From: Gonatopus flavifemur
Taxonomy: Eukaryota; Arthropoda; Insecta; Hymenoptera; Dryinidae
Length of the DNA stretch: 64,000 bases
NCBI GenBank assembly: GCA_018340375.1
Contig: JAFFJZ010000009.1
Span: 1 to 64,000, forward strand
Direction of reading: 5' to 3'
Part shown: one piece after another, positions 43,842-55,082 of the stretch
How positions within the stretch are numbered: position 1 is the first letter of the stretch
Layout of the letters: each line of letters starts with the position of its first letter
The notes under the pieces: generated by a model
The model's input: only the letters and a program-made list of their open reading frames with translations
Database searches by the model: none
Told to the model about the DNA's origin: nothing
Translations under genes and position numbers: made by a program

Positions 43842-44186
43842 CAGGGTGGCGAGTAATTGGGACCATGGAAATTCCCTGACTTTTCCCTGACTTTTCCAGG
43901 TGATTAGAAAAAATGCCCTGACCAACAAGAAATGATTAAGTTTTCTCAAAACAACTGATATCAATCTTCTACTAACTACTGAAACTATGTCTTTTGATCG
44001 TAAGGATTGTACAAGAGCAGTTTTTTAGGAAAATTCATGCTAAACAAATTTCCAACATAGAGCATTAGTGAATTCCAAAGACTGTTATGTCTGGACATCG
44101 GATTATATGCAAAATCAATATTCTCACACGCAATTTCTTCCACACTTATTGAACCAATTTGGTTCCAATTGAATCCTGATATACAT

Positions 44187-44498
44187 CCCTTGTAAAAATG
44201 ATTCCTATAGGACCACATACAGATTACATATGGCCATATATGGATAGCGGTTTTATATATGATCACATGTGATCCACGTATAATTCATATTGATTGCATA
44301 TAGGGCGCATATAGGGTGCATATACGGCCCGTATATACGTAAAAATGACATATACGGGCCGTATATGCGCCCTATATGCACCATATATGCAATCAATATG
44401 AATTATACGTGGATCATATGTGGTCATACATGAAACTGCCTTCCATATACGGCCATATGTGGTTTATATGTGGTCCTATAGGAATCATTTTACAAGGG
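44187..44498. mobile_element. Long-armed palindromic MITE, 312 bp
   Basis: Arms of about 150 bp pair almost throughout, starting CCCTTGTAAAAATGATTCC and ending with its complement. The centre lies near 44335 ('tatacgggccgtatatgcgc'). The interior is full of 'atatgg' and 'gcatat' steps. Confidence 0.9.
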
Positions 44499-44870
44499 AT
44501 TTTCATTTAATCTGGCCTTCAGGCATCAATAAAACTGAATTAAACTAACTGAAACAGGAAAATGCATGAGAGAAATATTGATTTTGCTTATAATCCAATG
44601 TTTACTTATGTTTCTCAGCCAATTTTCCAACAAGCATAATGAGTAAATTCATATCGATATCTATGGGTATTGACTTTCCGTCCTCATTTTCGCTTATGTT
44701 TGTCTTCAATTTTATATTCCTCATTTGATCATTTATGAGAATTATTAAGACTATTTATCACCGTTATACATCTAAATCAGGACCATTTCTATTTTTTTAT
44801 GATGCAGTAAAAAAAATCTGAATAGTGATGCTATCACGACATAATAAATGTTATTATTTCAAGCTTTTGA

Positions 44871-45556
44871 GGAATTAAAGACGTTCATACGCCAACATAT
44901 ATCAAATTTGAAAAAATTATTGTCAAGTAGAGGACCAAGGTCCAAGGGAGTTAATAATCATTCTCGTTGGGGCTTATATTCTCATTTATGACAAAAAAAG
45001 AATCAACTCGAAATATAAACAAATAACTTTGTAATAGCCAAATCAAATTTTCACCGTTTACCTAGTAGAAACTTTTTTATTTTCAATCCGTTCCTGACTT
45101 ATGAGGGCTCATTTTGTTCCTTATGGAATTTTCAACAAATTTATCGGAGAAAATTTTTGACATGTAATGTTTACAACGATTACTCGTATTTGTTTATGAA
45201 AAGTAAAATATAAAATATATTTTTTTATAAACAAAAGCGTGTGATGAGGTTATGAAGACACATATCAAACATTTTCTCCGATAAAGTTCTTCAAAATTCC
45301 ATAAGGAACAAAATAAGCCCTCATAAGTCATGAACGGATTGAAAATACAAAAGTTTCTACTAGGTAAACGGTGGAAATTTGGTTTGGCTATTACAAAGTT
45401 GTTTGTTTATATTTCGAGTTGATTGGTTTTTTGTCATAAATGAAAATATAAGCCCAAACGAGAATGATTATCAACTTCCTTGGACCTTGGGCCTCTACTT
45501 GACAATAATTTTTTCAAATTTGATATATGTTGGCGTATGAACGTCCTTAAATATTC
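44871..45556. repeat. Inverted repeat, about 298-bp arms
   Basis: Arm 44871-45168 pairs with 45257-45556 at over 90 percent identity; the spacer is about 90 bp. Both arms can encode a segment RQHISNLKKLLSSRGPRSK (arm one on plus, arm two on minus), so a fragment of some coding sequence may have been duplicated in inverse orientation. I do not recognise it. Confidence 0.88.
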
Positions 45557-45650
45557 AAAGAACATCCTTTTCACATCCGTACTATTTATTAAATTTAAAA
45601 TGTATGCTCTGTCATGTACTACTGGGTTGGGAAAATAATTAAAAATACAA

Positions 45651-45887
45651 CACAGAGAAAAATCATGTTCCAAACATTACTACATTCTGTACTAAAGTAG
45701 TGCGGACAAGTGAAGTAGTATAATTTTTACAACGTGGTGTAGTAACAAATCGTGCCATTTGGCGCAACTTCACATCATAAAGTATGAACTTTTTACTACA
45801 TTATGTTTTAAAAATTACACTATTTCACTTATCCACACTGCTTTATTGCAAAATGTAGTAATATTCAAAACATAGTTTTTCTCCGTT
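45651..45887. mobile_element. MITE of the CACAGAGAAAAA family, 237 bp
   Basis: Termini CACAGAGAAAAATCATGTT and the complement of the right end pair over about 95 bp, including 'attactacatt' and 'taagtgaaatagt' type blocks. It lies about 170 bp downstream of the hAT-like stop codon. Confidence 0.85.
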
Positions 45888-46056
45888 TATATAATCATCA
45901 ATTCTGTTATAACATCATATATTTGAACGAAAACCACAATACATTTATATGATATAATTTAAACAATGAAAATAAACATTCATCTATCAAGACTAGGTGT
46001 TAATTGAGAATTTCAAAATATTTGAGGTTTGTGACGTGAATTGATCTCAGATTTTA

Positions 46057-48354
46057 TCATTTTCTCAAATCAGCGATTTCGTCATCCATAAGACTTATTT
46101 GTGTACGCATGTCTGTTAACATTTCGGCTTTTTTGGCTTCAATTTCTCTTATTTTTAGAGATTTCATCCTCTTTTCTGCCCTTTGAGAATTTTCCACACT
46201 CGCTTTTTTTCGATTTTCTTCCATTGCTTCTCTATACCTACCGTATGCGTTGTGAGCTGAATGGATCATAGGCTTTGTGATTTGCACATTTTCAATACCA
46301 CCGAGAGTGATCACAGTGTCATAAACAATTCTTTTCGCGAGAAGGCTCTCTTCCTTCATATTCTCTATTAGGCATTCTTTGTTTACCGAAAAACCTCTTT
46401 CAACATTAGCGTTTCCATGAAATAAGATCATGACTATTCTCAGAATTATCTGAATATTTTCGGATGGTTCATAGTCTTTAAATAAATTGAACCAAAAATG
46501 GTCTAAACGTTGTTTTTCTTTGGAAAATGTTTTCAATGACTCTTGAACCGTGGGAAGAGAACAAATTTTCTGAAATTCTCGCGCTGCTTTTTCTGCCTTT
46601 ACACTATCAACCCAATTTTTTTCTACAAGAGTAATTAATAATGTTTTCAATCTTTGTTCCCCAACTTTCAAATTCATTGCAACAGAAGGATCGAAACATG
46701 TTATGGCTTTGGTCAATTTATACGAAAGCGGAGAACGTTCTTGCAACTTGATTATAAATTTAGTCAGGCATACTTTTGCTTCTCGACGGAATTGAGGAAC
46801 TTCCGAATTTGCACATTTCTTTGGTAATTTTTTAAAAATTATTGAAGTGGCAATTCCGAGCTCTATGTCAGCTGCTTTCAATAAATTATGTTCATCCTTC
46901 ATATCCAAATTATGTATCGAGGTTGTTTCTTTCATAACGGAGGGTTGGACTATACGTTTCATTTGATCACAAATGACACCAGTGAGAGCACTATAAAGTA
47001 GCGGAGAAAGTGGGGAATCTGTTTGAAATTCAGTGAGGAAAGGTTCTACATCATCCGCCAACGATTTGAAAAAAGTTAATTTTACAGATAGGAGTGGATC
47101 TTTGCAAAAATCTACAACTGTGTGAAAACTTGCACTTGTTGGTTTGTTCTCTGGATGCTTTTCAAATGCTTCTATATAGGTTATTAGTTGAGGAAGCATA
47201 TCCAATGCTCTTTGAGCAACAGCACCATTATTCAACCATCGAACTGAACAAAATTTTAATGGATACAATGTAGAATTGGTATATTCTGAATAAATTTGGC
47301 GTCTTGCTGGTACATCTTTGAAAAAATTGTATAGAGCCCTCAAGAATTGAATAAGGTTCCAACCTGTTCCTTGAATTCCTGCTTTGAATGCACAATGCAT
47401 TGTATGTAAACCGCAGCTACCTATTTCTAGTAATTCAACATCGCTTGGATCAGCTTTAAGATGTTGTTTAATATCCTTGAGGAATTTGAAATTGACGTTG
47501 GGTCCATCCATGGATATTTGAAGAAGTTTCTTTAAAAGTCCCGGGGGTACAGCTTCTAAGAACCCCAATATCAAATCTGATGCGGTCGAACGTTTCAGAA
47601 AAACAGATGTAAGAAAACGTGTTTTCACTTCTTCTTGATCTTTAGACCAATATCGAATATTCAAATCCATCTGCTGCTTTTGAGCGACTTTATTCAAAGA
47701 TTCATCGAAACCTATGGTTATAAATTCACATTCTGAGAGCTGATCAATCAATATATTTTTAAAATAAGGAGCGATACCAAATAAAATTAGATAACTAATT
47801 TCATCTCGTTGTAGTCGTATGCTCTTTGCAATGTCACTGTCTGGAAGCATCATTTTGAAAAGTTGAACGTCTTGTCCAGCAGAACGATGTGACGTGTGTG
47901 TTAGAACACTTTGAATGGTCCATAATATTTCGGCTTTCGTAGCATCGTCTCTCACGACAAATGATTCGAGCCCACGTGATTTCGATTTTTCAACTACGGA
48001 GGTTTTATTCGGTGATGGTAGCAATATAGGTTCAGACGTTGATGATGTACATGTAGCAACATTACTTCTAAAAGAACTTGAACTATTGCTAGTGATGTCA
48101 GATTTCGATGAATTATCTTCAGGAATGAACGATTTTATGGGAGCTACATTTTTAATAGAATTCAGATTCTTTTGGTGTTTGCTACTATCCATATGACTGT
48201 TCAAAGCTTGACGACCCATGTTACTCAAATTGATGATTTTTGAACATATGGTACATCGCGCCGAATGGACATCATTGTCAACTTGATTAACCCAAGTTTT
48301 GAATTGAGGTTCACTGAGCCAAGCGACTTGGAATACACATTTCTTGTTAGACAT
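46057..48354 (-). CDS. hAT-like transposase with N-terminal zinc finger
   Basis: The 765-aa protein should mobilise the 43842-55936 element by DDE-type cut-and-paste. It starts AWLSEPQFKTWVNQV, followed by a BED-like finger Cys34-x2-Cys37-x16-His54-x5-His60. A Ser-rich linker spans 82-115. RNase H-like fold residues appear as Asp217 (ITIGFDESLNK), Asp283 (QISMDGPNVN) and Glu652 (NANVERGFSVNK), the last inside the conserved hAT C-terminal region. VRWLNNGAVAQRAL matches the hAT RW region. A charged coiled-coil tail follows (about 690-765), common in this insect subgroup. The frame is open and ATG-initiated with no introns. It may be active; expression or transposition cannot be judged from sequence. 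Confidence 0.87.
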   Translation of the reverse strand: MSNKKCVFQVAWLSEPQFKTWVNQVDNDVHSARCTICSKIINLSNMGRQALNSHMDSSKHQKNLNSIKNVAPIKSFIPEDNSSKSDITSNSSSSFRSNVATCTSSTSEPILLPSPNKTSVVEKSKSRGLESFVVRDDATKAEILWTIQSVLTHTSHRSAGQDVQLFKMMLPDSDIAKSIRLQRDEISYLILFGIAPYFKNILIDQLSECEFITIGFDESLNKVAQKQQMDLNIRYWSKDQEEVKTRFLTSVFLKRSTASDLILGFLEAVPPGLLKKLLQISMDGPNVNFKFLKDIKQHLKADPSDVELLEIGSCGLHTMHCAFKAGIQGTGWNLIQFLRALYNFFKDVPARRQIYSEYTNSTLYPLKFCSVRWLNNGAVAQRALDMLPQLITYIEAFEKHPENKPTSASFHTVVDFCKDPLLSVKLTFFKSLADDVEPFLTEFQTDSPLSPLLYSALTGVICDQMKRIVQPSVMKETTSIHNLDMKDEHNLLKAADIELGIATSIIFKKLPKKCANSEVPQFRREAKVCLTKFIIKLQERSPLSYKLTKAITCFDPSVAMNLKVGEQRLKTLLITLVEKNWVDSVKAEKAAREFQKICSLPTVQESLKTFSKEKQRLDHFWFNLFKDYEPSENIQIILRIVMILFHGNANVERGFSVNKECLIENMKEESLLAKRIVYDTVITLGGIENVQITKPMIHSAHNAYGRYREAMEENRKKASVENSQRAEKRMKSLKIREIEAKKAEMLTDMRTQISLMDDEIADLRK

Positions 48355-48771
48355 TCTCTCAAATTATGAATCAAAGGCATCAAATCTGAAAGTAAAAAAC
48401 AAAAGTTGTGGAAATTCAGGTTGGATATTGGAAATTTGAGGAATTACATGAAAGTGAAAGTACTCGAATTCCTGGTGAAAAAGGAAACTGAAATAAGGAA
48501 TGAACGGAACAGATTTGGAGTTCCATGAAGAGTACAAACAATGTAAGAGAAACGTATACAGAAAAATCCGGGAGCAAAAATTGTGATAGCTTGGTGAGAT
48601 TTGGATCCATGAGTTTTATCATTGCAGTCTACTGTTATATCTATTGAACTATAGAATGCTATGATTGCTGACTATTGAAAAGGATACTTAAAATGTGTAT
48701 GAATTGACTCGCATACGCTGTATGAAACGTAATATTACTATTTCTGAAATTAAGTGAAAAGTGTATATATA
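48355..48771. other. Upstream region of the hAT-like transposase
   Basis: It probably holds the promoter of the minus-strand gene. No clear TATA-initiator pair stands out; the 68-codon frame 48416-48622 has no domain. Confidence 0.35.
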
Positions 48772-49070
48772 CACGCAGAAAAATCACGAGATATTGAATC
48801 ACGGAATTTTACGTGATTTTCAATCTCGCGATCAAGTTATTTTTTATTTTGAACAGCGTGAAAAAAACATCACAACATTGGAGAACATAAATCTCAAATC
48901 CCGTGATATTTCACCATAAAGTTGGGAATCTAAACTCAAAAAATTTGGTGATCTAAAATCACGCGGTTTAAGATGAAAAATCACAAATCGGTTGATCCTG
49001 TTTCATGACAGTTGTGAGATAAAAAATAACGTGAGTTCGGTGATTTGATATCTCGCGACTTCTTTGCGTG
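48772..49070. mobile_element. MITE with CACGCAGAAAAATCACGAGA termini, 299 bp
   Basis: TA at 48770-48771 and 49071-49072. The right end is the complement of CACGCAAAGAAGTCGCGAGA. Internal 'aaatcacg' and 'cgtgatt' repeats give local palindromes. Confidence 0.9.
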
Positions 49071-49165
49071 TAGCGTACTGGAAATTTATGATTTCAATAC
49101 TTCACAGTGAGCATTGTACGCTTCAGGAAGAGGAGTTTGAAACATTTTCTGTTTTTTGTCTTCAA

Positions 49166-49457
49166 CACTGAGAGCCCAATTTCTTAGATTCAAAGAAAAT
49201 TTCTTTGCCCTCATTCTGATAAATCTTGTCTTGAATGGAAAAAATAATTCATTATCATAGAAATATTTTTCATTGAATTGAAATCATGTTCTTCAAATTT
49301 AAGAAAGAAAATATTCTTGTTTCAACTTGAAAAGTCTTTGTTTCAGTTTGATAAACCCTTTTTCCATTGAACTGAATTTTCGTCCATTGAAAAAAAGATT
49401 TATTAGAATGAGGGCAAAGAAACCTTTCTTTCAGTTTAAGAAATCGGGTTCCCAGTG
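49166..49457. mobile_element. MITE with CACTGAGAGCCC termini, 292 bp
   Basis: The ends CACTGAGAGCCCAATTTCTT and the complement of CACTGGGAACCCGATTTCTT pair for about 60 bp, through 'tttgccctcattct'. AA flanks both sides. Confidence 0.88.
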
Positions 49458-49582
49458 AACTGTGCTTACTATACGAGCACGCATTTTCACCAGAGATCCT
49501 TAAAATGGAATTATTGTTTTACTTGTATCCATTCTGGATTCTTAGCCCATTCACATATTCCAGAAACAAAAAAGTAGGAATA

Positions 49583-49786
49583 CACTAAGAGAAAGGCACT
49601 TAGCTGCGGCAACTAAAATTTAGTTGTCCCAGCTCAATTTGAACAAAGCAATATATTCAAATAAATAATTTAGCTGAGACGAATATATTTTTATTTTATA
49701 AAATTTATTTGGTTCAAATGAATTTTTATTTAGAGCGACTGAATTTCTTAGCTGTCTGATATTCAACTGAACCCTTTTTCTCAGTG
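49583..49786. mobile_element. MITE with CACTRAGARAAAGG termini, 204 bp
   Basis: TA at 49581-49582 and 49787-49788; ends CACTAAGAGAAAGGCAC and the complement of CACTGAGAAAAAGGGTT. Internal 'ttagctg' and 'cagctca' pairs. Confidence 0.82.
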
Positions 49787-50913
49787 TAAATTCAAGATGA
49801 TATTTATGAATCTTGTTTCTGCAACGATTCGAATCCGATATGAACGGAAATGAGATTTGATTTTTCAATTTCTTCTCACTCTTTTCTGCATACGGAGAAA
49901 ATTATGTAGTGAAAATTAATGCATTTATATCGTAGCCATGGCATATACTTTTATTGTGGCAGACAAAACCATGAGTATGCAATCAATCAATTTATTGAGA
50001 TTAATGGACTAGCATCCAACTCTCCATGAGTATGCGATAGATTACAACTCTTCTTGAGTTTAACAAGCGGAGTAACAAGAAAATATAGAGTTATAGTTTC
50101 TATTGTCATAATCAGGTATATCCCATGAGTACGATACTTTTGTCTAATAAATCTTCAATATAAAATTTTCTTTGTACAGGTAGTTTCAAATTAAATTCTC
50201 TTTCTCTTCATTTTTTCATGATGTTTAATTTTCTTTCAATTTTATGAACAACTTGTATTGAAATATCTGAATATATCACTTGTTGTCAAATGTAGAAATC
50301 GAATGATCTTTGAGTTGTTAGAATCCTATACATGATTATAGAACAACGATAACATATTTATATTTCTCCGAGTATTAGCAATTTCACTTATCGTTTCAAT
50401 TTGAAACTTTCAAGTGGAAAAATTAACTCTGTATTGCAATCAATAATTGTCATTTTCCAAATTGCCACTGAAGATATTCTCTCACACAACTCAACAATTC
50501 ATAAAAAGTTCATAATGAATCCATTTTGAATCATTGCAGTTTCAAATGAATTAATTATGAATTCTTTCTGAACTTTTGTGCTGTGTGGGCTACTACACAC
50601 TGTGTATTTATTATTACCACCATCATAATTTGAAATGTTTTTTTCCCTTATTTTGATATGAGTATGAAGATCAAAATTGCACTTTTTCTCAAAAATCCGT
50701 TCATCACCATCAATTATTCCGTTTATGTCACGCCCAGTTAAGTTCTTGGCACAATGTACTTTATATTATACTTTACGAATAATTTTTGCATAAAAATTCA
50801 GTGGATGAATGAATAAATGTTGAATTTAATGTAGCAAAAAACTCATGTAACTCATCTGGATTCATTGAGCAAGAGCATGCTAATAATTGTGCATGACAAT
50901 ATAAGCCCATTAA
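49787..50913. other. hAT interior, no gene; includes a MITE end at about 50505-50590
   Basis: Mostly AT-rich sequence without frames. 'gaattctttctgaacttttg' followed by 'tgctgtgtgggcta' near 50558-50592 is a right end of the CCCA-n-CAGCAC family; a matching 'aaaagttcataatgaat' lies about 60 bp upstream, so a truncated copy is likely. Confidence 0.45.
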
Positions 50914-51069
50914 AAGGCTAAACACACAAACGCATAACCATAATAAACCATAATAACGCCATAATGCTTTATGCAGGCAATCTTACAGCCTGAGACATAA
51001 ATGTATAGACGTCATACATAAAGCCACCCTGGGGGGAAAAAATCAATTGACTCTCACCAAATCTCATTC

Positions 51070-51304
51070 ACAGAGAAAAGCATTTCCTTGAATTCAAGAA
51101 ATTGTTATTTGAATAATAGGTCCAAATAGATATTTCTTCAAAGAAAGTGAATATTTCTTTGATACAAACGAATTCGTTATTTGGAAAAGGAATCAAATAA
51201 AAAAATTGTTTATATGAAAGAAATATTCATTTTCTTCAAAGAAATATCTATTTGAACCTATTCAATAAAAATTTGTGAGATTCAAAGAAATACTTTTCTC
51301 TGTG
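51070..51304. mobile_element. CACAGAGAAAAG MITE, 235 bp
   Basis: Ends CACAGAGAAAAGCATTTCCT and the complement of CACAGAGAAAAGTATTTCTT pair for about 90 bp, including 'tccaaatagatatttctt'. Confidence 0.88.
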
Positions 51305-51360
51305 TTGATTCTTGCCAAATCCCATTCAATCTTGTACAATGTTCTGATCAAATTCTACAC

Positions 51361-51857
51361 CAAGAGAAATTCAGAAGTAAAAGTTACTGGTTTTTGTCAT
51401 GAAATAGGAGATATGCTTGACATGTGATTACAAATTGTTGAGAAATATCAGTGATTTTTCATAACGTTATTCGAACTGTAAAAAAATGTTGTCGCCACTA
51501 GCGTCGAGCATGATTATTTGTGATCATGAACCCCGTTGCTTTCTCTGAAGCCACGGATCATTCTAAAATATTGAAAAACATAATATAAAAAATAAAATAT
51601 ATAAACTGTAATATTTGAAAATATTATGATTTTCAGTTTATTTGAAACTCAACATTTGATAATTTTTTTTACCGAGTCATGTCATAGGAAATTACTGCTG
51701 TCTATCACTGATTTTAACATTCAAAGTTTTCGCCATAAAAAATTACTGCTCTTTTTCATCAATTTGTGATCTCGTGTCAAGTATATAAAATTTTTATGTT
51801 ATATACTCCGTCTAATGGGATAACCAGTAATTTTTGATAATGAATTTCTCTCACAAG
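51361..51857. mobile_element. AGAGAAATTCA-ended MITE
   Basis: 'caagagaaattcagaag' with 'aaagttactgg' at the left pairs with 'ccagtaatttttgataatga' and 'atttctctca' at the right. The interior has no coding frame. Boundaries are approximate. Confidence 0.6.
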
Positions 51858-52634
51858 TTAGTGTGTTCAACTTTTTTCAATTGGATTTAAGCACATGAAT
51901 GCATTTTGTCCAATGTGATTCTGATAGAATCTTGCCAAATCTGATTAAATCTTGTACAACGTTCTGACCAAATACCATGGGATTTCATTTGTTAATTTCA
52001 ATGGATTCTTTTAACCAGGAAAGCTCCTATGCACATAAAAGCGTATGCAGCCAATCTTAGTGAAAGCATAACCTGTACTTTATGATTATGCGTTCGTGTA
52101 TTTAGGTCTTTAGTAAAAACATGATACAATATGCGCTATGCTTTATGCAATGCGTTATGCTTTTGCTGAGATGGCTGTGTAACTCATTATGGCCTTATGC
52201 ATCACGCTGATGCATTTGTGTATGTAGACTTAAAGGGTTAGAATTGTGGTGTTGTTAAAATAACCACTTTGGAATGTATCATTTTTTTTTAATCCCATCA
52301 ATTGATGATTGGTATGTTCAAAAACGTTTCCAAGTATTCTTACTATTTCAACACTTATAATGATTGATGAATCCTTCAAAAACTATACACTTAGAAAAGA
52401 AGGTTATGGAAATGTGATATGGGACTACGTATAAATAAAAAATTCAAATAACCTCAAATATAAACTAATACATTCACCTCTTCAGTTTCCATGTACAGGA
52501 ATATTTCTTACCTTCGTATTTGATGGATATTTTAACAATGCTGCACTTTTTGCGTACAATAAGATACAAGGATTCAATCTTTTATGCTTAGAAATTCAGA
52601 AAGTCACACACCAGGAGCCATTAATTTAAGCGTA

Positions 52635-52785
52635 CAGTGTTTGACGTGTTGTGGCGGTGCTAAGCGGTAACACACTTGAACTAATTTACATGTATCACTC
52701 ACTTTTACTTGTGTCGGTAAATAGATGTGAGGTTAGTTCAAGTGTGTTACCATCAGGTACCGCTACAAACGCGTCTAAAACACTG
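52635..52785. mobile_element. MITE with CAGTGTTTKACG termini, 151 bp
   Basis: Left CAGTGTTTGACGTGTTGTGG pairs with the complement of the right end CGCGTCTAAAACACTG; 'ggtaacacacttgaactaa' is repeated inverted. TA lies on the left, AT on the right. Confidence 0.8.
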
Positions 52786-53004
52786 ATCTCTCCTATACAT
52801 TGAAGTAAAAGACTCAGGAAGGAGCCTTCTTAGTAACACAGTGAAATGGCGATGAGTAATTAAAGATGGCTGCCGAATGTAATGAAATTCATGTTAAAAT
52901 TTAAATCTTCACGAAATAATGGTATTGTGCTATTGAAAAACGTTAATTACGGTCAATTTTCTGTTATCAATCACTTTCTATTCATCTTATTTATGTGTAG
53001 GACT

Positions 53005-53430
53005 TTCTCAAGTAGCACCCGAACGTTGTATACCTACTATAAACGTTCATACAGTGGGTGGATTTAATCCGTTCCCTCCTAATTTCATCAATTTGAGAAC
53101 ACCCACAAATTGATTCCAATTTTATCTATAATATTCAATTTACAAACTTTTCAACCATCATCATCAACCATTTCATTATCATTTATCAACCTGGATCATT
53201 CCTCAAATGTTGATGTAGTGTTGAAATTCATTTTTCATCAGAAATTTGTGAATTAGAGTATAGTTTTCCACAAGTCATCAAAACTAGGAGGGAACGGATT
53301 AAATCCACCCACTGTACCCGTAGAGCACACTAGTTCAGAAAGAGTTCTTAAAGAGTTCAATTGGGGTTTGAAGAATTCATTATGAATTCTTATACGTTCT
53401 TTTTGAACTTCCGTGCTGTGTGTGTAGGAT
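53005..53430. mobile_element. Composite of CAAGTAGCAC/CCGTGCTGTG-type MITE sequence
   Basis: 'caagtagcacccgaacgttg' on the left is related to 54218-54325. 'agttcagaaagagttcttaa' to 'gaacttccgtgctgtgtgtg' on the right belongs to the CCCA-n-CAGCAC family. The 53052-53314 element is inserted between. Confidence 0.55.
53052..53314. mobile_element. MITE with CAGTGGGTGGATTTAATCCG termini, 263 bp
   Basis: TA at 53050-53051 and 53315-53316; terminal repeats of about 30 bp (through 'ttccctccta') are nearly perfect, so this is a young copy, probably mariner-mobilised. Confidence 0.92.
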
Positions 53431-53457
53431 ATTTAGATACACCGTGCATAGTACGTA

Positions 53458-53714
53458 CACGGAGAGAAATGTTACATTATAAATTACTATATTGCTAGCA
53501 AGTACGGGACAGACTTTCCTTTAGGATGATATTTACTCCGGTACTTTCTGAAAAATTACTATATTTGGTAGTAGATATACAAGGATTCTTCTGTATTATA
53601 CTATCAAATATAGTAATTTTTCAGAAAGTACCGGAATAAATGTCATCATAAAGGAAAGTCTGTCCCGTACTTACTAGCAATATAGTAATTTATAATGTAA
53701 CATTTCTCTCCGTG
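53458..53714. mobile_element. CACGGAGAGAAATG palindromic MITE, 257 bp
   Basis: TA at 53456-53457 and 53715-53716. The arms of about 120 bp pair almost base for base ('gacagactttcctttaggat', 'tactttctgaaaaattact'). Confidence 0.95.
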
Positions 53715-53879
53715 TATACAACATTCTGCTGCTACTAGGGTTTGATGGATTTTCGTGTCAAGTTATGTGCAGGTTAGGTTATGGTAGTAAACACTTCTCA
53801 TTGGACGTCTCAACAGAAACCCCTGTATAGCACCAATCACTAGATGGGTTCTTCCGTGTTACCACATTTCAGTAAATTA

Positions 53880-54135
53880 CAGGGAGAGAAGAGAATGGTA
53901 ATATTTCCCATGCCAACATAGTATTCTTTGTTATTTTATATGAAATCGTAAAGGCTACTATGCAAGAATAGAATTCTTTACTATTCTTCTCGTGATAATT
54001 ACTATACTACATAGTAATGATTACCAGAAAAATGAGGAAGAAACCTATTCTTACATAGTAAAATTCACAATTTCATTTAAAATAATACATAATACTATGT
54101 GGCATGGTAAATATTACCATTCTCTTCTCTCCGTG
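53880..54135. mobile_element. CASGGAGAGAAGAGAATG MITE, 256 bp
   Basis: Ends CAGGGAGAGAAGAGAATGG and the complement of CACGGAGAGAAGAGAATGG, pairing for about 90 bp. TA on the left; TG on the right. Confidence 0.9.
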
Positions 54136-54217
54136 TGCTAAGCAGGCTCCTTCCTGATTTTTTTATTTCAATGCTCCTATACACTGGATCAGGGTTGGGA
54201 ATGTATTGTAAGTAGTA

Positions 54218-54325
54218 TCCCAAGTAGCAAGCGAACGTTGTATATATACTATGAACGTTCATAGTATATTTAGATATACTATGAACGTGCATCGTATATA
54301 TAGAACGTTCGCTTGCTACTAGGGA
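54218..54325. mobile_element. Palindromic MITE with AAGTAGCAAGCGAACG termini, 108 bp
   Basis: TCCCAAGTAGCAAGCGAACG pairs with the complement of GTTCGCTTGCTACTAGGGA. The interior repeats 'atactatgaacgt'. Confidence 0.85.
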
Positions 54326-54830
54326 TCATTCCTGTAAACAAACATCACTTGAATCGGAAAAATTCACTTTTTAGAACTCTTAGAGTTGAGCAATATCCAA
54401 CTAAAAGATATATTTACCCTCACTTCTGTCTTGAAGATGAAATCAGACTTGAAGATCTTTTTTGGTTGGACATTCCATAACTTAAGAGCTCTCAAAACTG
54501 ACTTTTCCTTGTTTTTGTCACTGGGAGATTTCTACTTTTATACAAGCATCATACATGTATAATACAAAGTATGTTACTAATGAGGTTTTATACAAGTTCA
54601 ATAGATCATAATGGTGACTACAGGAATCCAATGTGATTGGTCCATCAGAAAATTCACTAGAAATTACCAACAAGGAAACACGGTGTAACATTTTCATTAG
54701 GGATGATAATTAAAGACGTAACAAGTCACATTTTTGAATAATTGTTTTTATGATAGAAAATGTTTCTGATTACGATTTCTCACAAATTTGGTATCAAATA
54801 GTTCGTCTAACCCTCAGCTATCTATATAAA
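54326..54830. other. hAT interior, no gene
   Basis: AT-rich sequence without frames or inverted termini. 'acttttt' and 'ttggttggac' stretches give only weak symmetry. Confidence 0.35.
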
Positions 54831-54837
54831 TACATTT

Positions 54838-55082
54838 CGAACGAAAACTCTTTTAGAATACGAAGAATTCTTGAAGAGTTTCGAAAAGAATCCAATTCGT
54901 TAGACATTTGCGAGTTTTTTTAAAATTCAATAAGACTTCTTCAAGAATTTTGAAAGAACTCGCAAATGTCTAACGAATCGAATTCTTTTTGAAACTCTGC
55001 AGGAACTCTTTGTATTCTGAAAGAACTCTCGAGCAGTTCTATTTCTGAACTTCTTTGAGAATTCTCATGTGCTGTATGGGAC
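54838..55082. mobile_element. MITE of the CCCA-n-CAGCAC family (diverged)
   Basis: 'ccaattcgttagacatttgc' near 54889 pairs with its complement near 54957, and 'gaactc' blocks flank both. The right end 'atgtgctgtatggga' is the family terminus; the left terminus is not clear. Confidence 0.6.

Larger units (their letters stand above)
51027..52019. mobile_element. CCCTGGTT-type MITE, split by two further MITEs
   Basis: Ends CCCTGGGGGGAAAAAATC and TTTTAACCAGG, with internal 'atcttgtacaatgttctgat' and 'cttgtacaacgttctgacc' as in the copy at 12800-13026. Without its two insertions it would be about 260 bp. Confidence 0.75.
50914..52229. mobile_element. Outer MITE of a nested stack, TTAA target
   Basis: TTAA ends at 50913 and begins again at 52230. 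Inner ends GGCTAAACACACAAACGCAT and the complement of GTCTACATACACAAATGCAT pair. Many 'gcataa' and 'ttatgc' motifs fill the arms. It contains the CCCTGG element below, which contains two more. Confidence 0.7.
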
